From DASSFZ01 sp036514635 (lineage in GTDB: Bacteria > Chloroflexota > Anaerolineae > Fen-1058): a DNA stretch of 29,886 nt. Shown one piece after another: positions 22,748-29,886 of this stretch. The stretch's first letter is position 1. Every line of letters begins with the position of its first letter. The notes under the pieces are model-generated. The model was given only the letters and a program-made list of their open reading frames with translations, was not told the DNA's origin and searched no databases. Location of the stretch: assembly GCA_036514635.1 (NCBI GenBank), contig DATBWU010000185.1, positions 1 to 29,886 of the forward strand, given 5' to 3'. The translations under genes and the position numbers were made by a program.

Positions 22748-23674
22748 TTAGCCTTCGTCGTTTGTCTTTCGTCCTTCGTCCGATACGGATAGGGCACACT
22801 GAACGATCCGGTCTGCAACGAGGCGCACCGCCGCGTCCGGCACGCCGTCGACGGCTTTCGATTGCAGCCGCAGGTCGATCGGATCGTTGACGTAGTCCAC
22901 GCTGACAAACTGGTCGTCGCTGGCGCGCTGCGCGATCTCGGTCGAGAAAAGGTCGAGCCGGCACACGCCCGCGATGGCCTGCGCGATGTCGCGCAGTTGC
23001 GACAGGTTGAAGCGCGCTTCTTCCGCAGCGGTCGGTGGTCGATACACGTGGGTCTGCACGTTCCACCAGAACGGCAGGGTTTCGCCCAGTGCGTACAGCA
23101 CGCGGAACCACGCCGGCCCGGAGTCGGTCTGTCGCGGAGTGACGCGGGCTTGAATCAAATACTTGTCGGTGGGGAATTCTTGTCGAATCTGCTGAATCTG
23201 CGCCCACGTCGTCAGGCCGCGTTTGACGCCGGTGCCGCCGCCGCCGTGTGCTGGTTTCACGATGAATTTCTCGCCGAGGGGCGTGAGATCGGGCGGGGAC
23301 GGATCGGGCTGCTCGCTGAACGGCGGCAATGCGATCGTGTAGGGCGTGTGCAGGCCGGCGGCGATGAACTCCAGGTGCATCGTCGCTTTGTCCCACGCGC
23401 GCAGCGCCAGCGGTCGATCGTTGAGGATGCGCGTGCTGCTGCGGCACGCATCGACCAACGGGTAAAATGCTTCATCCACGTCCCAGGCGCGGTCGAGCAA
23501 GACGCCCAGCGTGAGGTCGCCCGCACGCAATTGTTCGATCGTCGTGCCTAATGTTTGTGGAGTGACTTGCAGCAGGGATGCGTTTCGTGCGCAGCAGATC
23601 GTGTTCAGCACCGACACGAAGCCGGCGTCGTACTCCCAGTTCCAGGCGATGGCGAGGTCAAAGGCTTGTGGCAT
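22748..23674 (-). CDS. ATP-grasp family protein of unknown substrate
   Basis: The protein (308 residues) has an ATP-grasp layout: a pre-ATP-grasp N-terminal domain (residues 1-90), K96 in AWDKATMHLEF, the nucleotide loop FIVKPAHGGGGTGV (K140, G144-147), and a late acidic/Asn motif VDYVNDPIDLR that would bind Mg2+. ATP-grasp enzymes join a carboxylate to an amine or thiol through an acyl phosphate. The substrate cannot be told from sequence; RimK-like ligases and glutathione-synthetase-like enzymes are the nearest shapes. The final residues (SDEGRKTNDEG) and stop come from a purine-rich repeat word. DUF92 follows in the same direction. Confidence 0.7.
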   Translation of the reverse strand: MPQAFDLAIAWNWEYDAGFVSVLNTICCARNASLLQVTPQTLGTTIEQLRAGDLTLGVLLDRAWDVDEAFYPLVDACRSSTRILNDRPLALRAWDKATMHLEFIAAGLHTPYTIALPPFSEQPDPSPPDLTPLGEKFIVKPAHGGGGTGVKRGLTTWAQIQQIRQEFPTDKYLIQARVTPRQTDSGPAWFRVLYALGETLPFWWNVQTHVYRPPTAAEEARFNLSQLRDIAQAIAGVCRLDLFSTEIAQRASDDQFVSVDYVNDPIDLRLQSKAVDGVPDAAVRLVADRIVQCALSVSDEGRKTNDEG

Positions 23675-23706
23675 GGCAAGAGTGAGTGTACCATAAGTTA
23701 TCGATT

Positions 23707-23800
23707 AACCGCGAAGACGCAAAGGCCGCGAAGATTTGGAACCACGGATTTCACGGATGTCACAGATGAAAAATCAAAACGCTCCGTGTCATCCGTGGTT
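23707..23800. repeat. Gene-border inverted repeat with AACCACGGAT arms
   Basis: AACCACGGAT (23740-23749) and ATCCGTGGTT (23791-23800) are exact inverted 10-mers, with TCACGGATG repeated inside. To the left, AACCGCGAAGACGCAAAGG belongs to the same word family as the element at 15846. It fills the gap between the divergent ATP-grasp and mutY genes. Confidence 0.65.
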
Positions 23801-23830
23801 AGCTTTTTGGTTGCGGCGGGAGACCGCGCT

Positions 23831-24898
23831 ATGGACAGATCGATATTCGCCCATAAGTTGATCCGCTGGTTCGACTCGAATGCCCGTGATCTGCCGTGGC
23901 GGCGGAATCGCGCGCCGTACCGCGTCTGGTTGAGCGAGATGATGCTGCAGCAAACGCAGGTCGATACCGTGGTCCCCTATTTCAAGCGCTTCACGGCGCG
24001 GTTCCCGAATCTCAAGTCTCTAGCCGACGCGCCACTCGACGAAGTTCTGAAGTTGTGGGAAGGCTTGGGTTACTACGCTCGCGCGCGCAACTTGCACCGC
24101 GCGGCGCAAATCGTCAGCCGCGAGTTGAAAGGACGATTTCCTAAAACGGTTGAAGGTCTGATGCGACTGCCGGGCGTGGGACGCTATACTGCCGGCGCGA
24201 TCGCCAGCCTGGCCTTCGGCGTCGATGCGCCGGTGCTCGACGGCAACGTGAGCCGCGTGCTGTGCCGCCTCTTCGCTATCCGGCGCGACCCGCGCGAATC
24301 GAAGACGCGCGCCGCGTTGTGGTCGTTAGCCGAGTCGCTGCTGCCGGAGGGTCGCGCCGGGAGGTTCAACGAGGCTTTGATGGAGCTCGGCGCGACGGTG
24401 TGCACGCCGCGTGCGCCCAGGTGCGATGTCTGCCCGCTCGCCTCCATGTGCGAAGCGCGCCGGCGCGGCCTCGAGTCGCGGTTGCCCGTCAGGCACGCAA
24501 AGAAGACGCTGCCGCACTACGATGTCACGGCGGCGGTCATTCGCAGGAATGGCCGCGTGCTGATCGCGCAACGCCCCTACGAGGGCATGCTCGGCGGATT
24601 GTGGGAGTTCCCCGGCGGCAAGCGCGAAGCCGGCGAGTCGCTGGAGGAATGCCTGAAGCGGGAGATTCGAGAAGAGCTGCGCTTGGAGATTGCGGTCGGC
24701 GATCGGATCGTGATAGTGCAGCACGCTTACACTCACTTTCGGATCACGCTGCACGCCTTTGAGTGCCGGGCCGTATCGGGTAAGCCGAAGCCGATCGGTG
24801 TGGCCGATTTCAAGTGGGTGCGGATGAGCGAGCTAGATCGGTATGCGTTCGCGGTGACGGATCGGAAGATCATCCAAAGGATGAAGGCGGAGGGCTGA
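23831..24898 (+). CDS. mutY: Adenine DNA glycosylase MutY with C-terminal Nudix-like domain
   Basis: MutY removes A mispaired with 8-oxoG. The protein (355 residues) has the catalytic Glu in SEMMLQQTQV (E36), a helix-hairpin-helix LPGVGRYTAGAIAS, the catalytic Asp in VLDGNVSRV (D137), and the 4Fe-4S loop C191-X6-C198-X2-C201-X5-C207. The C-terminal domain (about 235-350) is Nudix-like and normally only recognises 8-oxoG. Here the box GGKREAGESLEECLK plus REIREELR keeps all catalytic Glu residues and loses only the final Gly (Arg instead). The ATG at 23831 is chosen because it starts the family N-terminus; the open frame upstream runs through the repeat at 23707-23800. Confidence 0.95.
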   Translation: MDRSIFAHKLIRWFDSNARDLPWRRNRAPYRVWLSEMMLQQTQVDTVVPYFKRFTARFPNLKSLADAPLDEVLKLWEGLGYYARARNLHRAAQIVSRELKGRFPKTVEGLMRLPGVGRYTAGAIASLAFGVDAPVLDGNVSRVLCRLFAIRRDPRESKTRAALWSLAESLLPEGRAGRFNEALMELGATVCTPRAPRCDVCPLASMCEARRRGLESRLPVRHAKKTLPHYDVTAAVIRRNGRVLIAQRPYEGMLGGLWEFPGGKREAGESLEECLKREIREELRLEIAVGDRIVIVQHAYTHFRITLHAFECRAVSGKPKPIGVADFKWVRMSELDRYAFAVTDRKIIQRMKAEG

Positions 24899-24901
24899 AG
24901 G

Positions 24902-25027
24902 ATGAAGATCAACATTGCGAGAAGCCCCTTCGGATCGATTGGCCCCATTCTGAAATGCACCGTGTTGCCCCCGTGGGCCAGGCTCCTGGCCGACCTCAAC
25001 GCGAGGGCCGTATTAGAGTTTCGCTAA
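24902..25027 (+). CDS. Doubtful 41-residue frame after mutY
   Basis: An ATG 3 bases after the mutY stop opens 41 codons ending at TAA (25025-25027). GGAGGG at the end of mutY lies 7 bases upstream. The peptide (MKINIARSPFGSIGPILKC then LPPWARLLADL) is not recognised. It contains a GGCCAGG/CCTGGCC hairpin (24976-24991) that may instead be a weak terminator of mutY. Low support. Confidence 0.2.
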   Translation: MKINIARSPFGSIGPILKCTVLPPWARLLADLNARAVLEFR

Positions 25028-25032
25028 AGCCC

Positions 25033-25062
25033 TTGACAACTCCTAAAATCCTGTGGTAATAT
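25033..25062 (+). promoter_or_regulatory. Promoter of groESL
   Basis: TTGACA (25033-25038) and TAATAT (25057-25062) are spaced by 18 bases. The CIRCE operator begins 8 bases further on, so repressor binding would block initiation. Confidence 0.85.
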
Positions 25063-25070
25063 GCGGGCGC

Positions 25071-25097
25071 TTAGCACTCTCGCCAAGAGAGTGCTAA
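25071..25097. promoter_or_regulatory. CIRCE operator (HrcA site)
   Basis: TTAGCACTC (25071-25079), nine bases, then GAGTGCTAA (25089-25097) is an exact match to the CIRCE consensus. HrcA binds it and represses groESL until heat or misfolded protein titrates GroEL away. The hrcA gene is not in this window. Confidence 0.97.
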
Positions 25098-25177
25098 GCG
25101 ATTGTCTTGTACCGACCCCGCTGAATCGGTCGTAGAATCGCAATCCACAATCAGAAATCCCATAGGAGGTCTGAAGC

Positions 25178-27143
<1,966 letters not shown>

Positions 27144-27167
27144 TCGGCTACCGAGTCACCGTTTCCC

Positions 27168-27200
27168 AAGTGACCGGCACTTCACAAGTGCCGGTCACTT
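27168..27200 (+). terminator. Terminator of groESL
   Basis: AAGTGACCGGCACTT (27168-27182) and AAGTGCCGGTCACTT (27186-27200) form a perfect 15-bp stem with a 3-base loop, followed by TCGTTTG. It is 24 bases after the groEL stop. Confidence 0.8.
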
Positions 27201-27204
27201 TCGT

Positions 27205-27233
27205 TTGTCGATCCCCTCCTTTCACGGTATCAT
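27205..27233 (+). promoter_or_regulatory. Promoter of the second GT39-like gene
   Basis: TTGTCG (27205-27210) and TATCAT (27228-27233) are spaced by 17 bases, right after the groESL terminator. Transcription would start near 27240. Confidence 0.5.
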
Positions 27234-27250
27234 GCACGCGCCCAACTCCC

Positions 27251-29527
27251 ATGAGCGCTCCCTCCCGCCCTTCGACCGCTGTGTCGCGTGAACCCTCACC
27301 CTCTCACCCGCTTCCCCTTAAAAGGGAGAGAGGGCTGGGGGGAGAGGTCTTGATCGTCGCCGCCTTCATCGTCCTGGCCGTGGCGTACAGCGTCGTCAAC
27401 CCGATGTACGAGTCCACCGACGAGCTGCATCACTTCCGCTTCGTTCAATATCTGATCGCCACCGGCCAATTGCCGGTGCAGAGCGCGGAAGGCGCGCGCA
27501 TCCAGGCGCATCACCCGCCGCTGTACTACGCGCTCGCGGCGCTGGCCTCGGCGTGGATTCAGCCCAGTCGCGCGTGGGATTACGAGCCGGCGCAGAACCC
27601 GTTCTGGCAATATCGCGTGTTCGAAGTGAGCGCGGACAATAAGAACTTTTACTTTCATCTGCGCGACGAGGACTTCCCCTATCGCGGCACGATCCTGGCC
27701 TTTCACGTCGCCCGCTGGGTCAACGTCCTCTTCGGTGCGCTGACCGTGTGGCTCACGTATCGAACCGCGCGTCGAGTGTTCCCCGACCGGCCCGCGTTGG
27801 CGTTGAGCGCGACCGCCGTCGTCGCGTTCAATCCGCAGTTCCTGTACATGAGCGGCGCGGTCAACAACGACGTCCTCGCCGGGACGATGGGCGCGGCACT
27901 GACGTATGCCTGCGTCGATTCGATCGGGCAGCCATTCACCGATCGGCGCGCGGCGTCGATCGGCTTGTTGTTCGGGCTGGCGCTGCTGGCGAAGTTCAAC
28001 CTGTTGTTCATGCTGCCGGTGATCGAGTTGGCTCTCTGGCTCTCGACGCGACAGGCGGGATGGCGCCGCTTCGTGCGCGCGAATCTAATCGTGTTGGCGG
28101 TGGCCGGTGTCCTTGCCGGTTGGTGGTTCGCCCGCAATCAAATGCTGTACGGCGAGATGACCGGCGTCGAGAAGATGAACTCGATCTGGGGCGGGCGCGA
28201 TCCGCTGCGCGATTCCTCGCTCGCCGTGCAGGAGATTCCGTACTCGTGGTCCACGCTGTGGGGACGGTTCGGCTACGGCCAGATTCCGATGCCGGATGCA
28301 GTCTATCAAATCGTGTTGGGTGTGTGCGCGTTAGCGTTGGTTGGATGGTGTGTGGGTTGGTTGCGGCGCAGGCGTCACGCTGACTTCACCCGGCGTGCGC
28401 AGTTGAGCATCCTCGCCGCAATGGTTATCGTGTTCGCAGGCGCGGTGTTCGGCTACATGACGATCAGCACCGCCGGGCCAAACGGACGCTTTTTCTTTCC
28501 GGCCTGGCCGGCATTGGGAATCGTCATCGCGGTTGGACTGCACGAGTGGCTTCGAGCGCGCGAGCGTATGGTGGCCCTGGCGTTGAGCGGGTCGATGCTG
28601 GCTTTCGCGTTGTACGGCTTGCTGGGTATCCTCGCGCCGGCTTACGCTCGACCGCAACCGTTGAGCGACGCGCAAATTGCCGCGATTCCGCATCGAGCGG
28701 ACGTGGCCTTCGGCGATGCGATTCGGATGGTCGGGTACGCTGTGGATGTGTCGACTGTGCAGGTTGGTGGAAAAGTGACGGTCAGTGTGTACTGGCAGGC
28801 GCTGAAGCCGGTCGGTCGATCGTATGTGGTCTTCGTTCACCTCATCGATAACGACGGTGTGATCGAAGCGCAGCGCGACACCTATCCCGGCCTGGGCAAT
28901 TATCCGACGCTGCTCTGGCTCCCTGGCGAGGTGTTCGTCGATCACTACACGATCGATATTCCCGAAACGGCGTATGCGCCGCTGGAGACGACGGCGCGCG
29001 TCGGGTTGTATGAGCGAGGCGGGCCGCGCCTGCTTGTGTCGAACGGCGACGACGGTGTGACGATCGGCCATGTGTCGATTGCGGCGCGAGGCGGCGAGTT
29101 CCCCAACGCCACCGACCTGAATTTCGATGACAAGATCGCGCTGCTGGGTTACACGCTCGATCGGCGCAGCGCCCGGCCCGGCGAGTCGATCCGGCTCACC
29201 ACGTACTGGAAGTCGATCGGCCCGACCGATTTCGATTATCGCATCTTCGCGCACGTCGCCGCGCCGGATGATCCCGCGACGATCTGGGCGCGCACGCCGG
29301 GCGATCCGGTGAATGGAACCCGGCCCTTGTCGAGTTGGGCGGCGGGCGAGGTCGTGATTGACGAGCGAGTGTTGACGCTCGATCCCCACACGCCGCCGGG
29401 CGTTTACGACGTGGAGGTCGGCTGGTATGGCAGGCCGTCGTCGAAGCGATTAGAGATTTTGGCCGAAGACGGGCACGGCATCGGGACGTATGTCACGCTG
29501 ACGCGCGTGCGAGTGACGGCTCCTTAA
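27251..29527 (+). CDS. GT39-like membrane glycosyltransferase with two C-terminal beta-sandwich repeats
   Basis: From the ATG at 27251 the protein has 758 residues. A polytopic membrane part (to about residue 460) has the GT39-type YESTDELHHFRF motif (D57-E58) in its first loop, as in polyprenyl-phosphate-sugar-dependent transferases. The C-terminal ~300 residues hold two similar beta-rich domains: one around VGGKVTVSVYWQALKPVGRS, the second around RPGESIRLTTYWKSIGPTDF, each followed by a VHLIDN/AHVAAP strand and a GEV-D-x4-(I/L) segment. They likely lie outside the membrane. Residues 15-33 are encoded by a dispersed repeat (27293-27347), so the real start may be the TTG at 27350, which has GGGGGGAGAGG just ahead and would give 725 residues. 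Acceptor unknown. The stop codon lies in the TIR of the next repeat. Confidence 0.78.
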   Translation: MSAPSRPSTAVSREPSPSHPLPLKRERGLGGEVLIVAAFIVLAVAYSVVNPMYESTDELHHFRFVQYLIATGQLPVQSAEGARIQAHHPPLYYALAALASAWIQPSRAWDYEPAQNPFWQYRVFEVSADNKNFYFHLRDEDFPYRGTILAFHVARWVNVLFGALTVWLTYRTARRVFPDRPALALSATAVVAFNPQFLYMSGAVNNDVLAGTMGAALTYACVDSIGQPFTDRRAASIGLLFGLALLAKFNLLFMLPVIELALWLSTRQAGWRRFVRANLIVLAVAGVLAGWWFARNQMLYGEMTGVEKMNSIWGGRDPLRDSSLAVQEIPYSWSTLWGRFGYGQIPMPDAVYQIVLGVCALALVGWCVGWLRRRRHADFTRRAQLSILAAMVIVFAGAVFGYMTISTAGPNGRFFFPAWPALGIVIAVGLHEWLRARERMVALALSGSMLAFALYGLLGILAPAYARPQPLSDAQIAAIPHRADVAFGDAIRMVGYAVDVSTVQVGGKVTVSVYWQALKPVGRSYVVFVHLIDNDGVIEAQRDTYPGLGNYPTLLWLPGEVFVDHYTIDIPETAYAPLETTARVGLYERGGPRLLVSNGDDGVTIGHVSIAARGGEFPNATDLNFDDKIALLGYTLDRRSARPGESIRLTTYWKSIGPTDFDYRIFAHVAAPDDPATIWARTPGDPVNGTRPLSSWAAGEVVIDERVLTLDPHTPPGVYDVEVGWYGRPSSKRLEILAEDGHGIGTYVTLTRVRVTAP
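27293..27347. repeat. Dispersed CCCTCACC/GGGAGAGG repeat inside a gene's 5' end
   Basis: The stretch runs CCCTCACCCTCTCACCC, then CTTCCCCTTAAAAGGGAGAG, then GGGCTGGGGGGAGAGG, a pyrimidine-to-purine palindrome of a kind common between genes in many bacteria. Here it is read as EPSPSHPLPLKRERGLGGE in the GT39-like protein or, if translation starts at TTG 27350, supplies the ribosome site. Confidence 0.7.
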
Positions 29528-29654
29528 CCACCAAGACACAACCCCCTGAAGGGGGCAAGCGACACCGAGTTGTGTTTGTGTTCTGATGGTTATAGCGCCT
29601 GTCCTTGAGATTTCCGAACCAATTTATCTTCGTGACTTGGTGTCTTGGTGGTTA
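29525..29654. repeat. 130-bp element with perfect 15-bp terminal inverted repeats
   Basis: TAACCACCAAGACAC (29525-29539) and GTGTCTTGGTGGTTA (29640-29654) are exact inverted repeats. Inside lies CCCCCTGAAGGGGG (29543-29556) and an ACACAAC/GTTGTGT pair. The left end supplies the TAA stop of the preceding gene and the right end overlaps the likely GTG start of the next. There is no coding capacity. Confidence 0.8.
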
Positions 29655-29886
29655 GCAATCAACTCCAGCATCACACGATCTTAGTCGAGCGACGACCTCG
29701 TTGGCCGGGGCGACGGGCGGAAACGATAGCGTTGCTGGCGATTCTGTTCGTGGCCGCCGCGTTCCGGCTGTATCGTCTCGACGACATCCCGCCCGGCTTC
29801 ACGCACGACGAGGCCGATCACGCTGCGGACGCCGTCGCCATACTCAACGGCGCGCGGCCGATTTACGAAACGGTGGGCTATGGCCG
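29648..29886 (+). CDS. GT39-like membrane glycosyltransferase, N-terminal part (cut by window end)
   Basis: An open frame runs off the window end. After an Arg-rich leader (ERRPRWPGRRAE) comes a membrane segment (IALLAILFVAAAFRLYRLDD) and then IPPGFTHDEADHAADAVAIL, where the DE pair sits in the first outer loop as in GT39/PMT-type transferases. The frame opens after a TGA at 29633. The GTG at 29648 is the best available start (a TTG at 29645 is next to it); no good ribosome site is seen and the start lies inside a repeat. It follows the other GT39-like gene by 120 bases on the same strand. Confidence 0.65.
   Translation, partial: MVSNQLQHHTILVERRPRWPGRRAETIALLAILFVAAAFRLYRLDDIPPGFTHDEADHAADAVAILNGARPIYETVGYG

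Overview
The window reads as a GC-rich bacterial chromosome segment, most likely Chloroflexota (Anaerolineae-like). The clues are a T-box leader on a Gram-positive-style thrS-infC-rpmI-rplT block, a CIRCE-controlled groESL operon, several large GT39-type membrane glycosyltransferases, a secreted protein with a 'YLPMI' linker, and many short palindromic repeats at gene borders. The phylum assignment is inference from gene content; no rRNA or tRNA gene was found to anchor it.

Layout. 1-2255: repeat debris and a GT39-like membrane glycosyltransferase. 2357-6058: a GH63-type glycoside hydrolase, then a fusion of two UspA-like domains to a GT81 glucosyl-3-phosphoglycerate synthase. Together they look like a synthesis/breakdown pair for the compatible solute glucosylglycerate. 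6078-7775 (minus): a CPA2 cation/proton antiporter followed by a small PII-like protein. 7819-10894 (minus): mutS2 and a CvpA-family membrane protein. 11002-12607 (minus): an LCP-family envelope enzyme overlapping a zinc-ribbon Nudix hydrolase. 12658-14176 (minus): an ECF sigma factor and its membrane anti-sigma factor, divergent from a secreted DNRLRE-type protein (14332-15804).

15991-19865 (minus): thrS, infC, rpmI and rplT. thrS has a T-box leader behind a perfect TTGACA/17/TATAAT promoter, and an unannotated 54-codon frame lies between T-box and thrS. infC uses the rare ATT start codon and has its own promoter after a strong thrS terminator. A MITE-like element sits between rpmI and rplT. 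20065-23674: an M42 peptidase, a degenerate stand-alone receiver domain, a DUF92 membrane protein and an ATP-grasp protein. 23831-27143: mutY with a nearly intact Nudix box, then groES-groEL. 27251-29886: two more GT39-like glycosyltransferases, the second cut by the window edge.

The most distinctive signals are (i) the UspA-UspA-GpgS fusion next to a candidate glucosylglycerate hydrolase, with an antiporter/PII-like pair nearby, suggesting an osmotic-stress island; (ii) the T-box plus small-ORF leader of thrS; (iii) several families of short palindromic repeats at gene boundaries, some of which supply stop codons, candidate start sites or terminal peptides of the adjacent proteins. I saw no CRISPR array, tRNA, rRNA, transposase gene or phage module.
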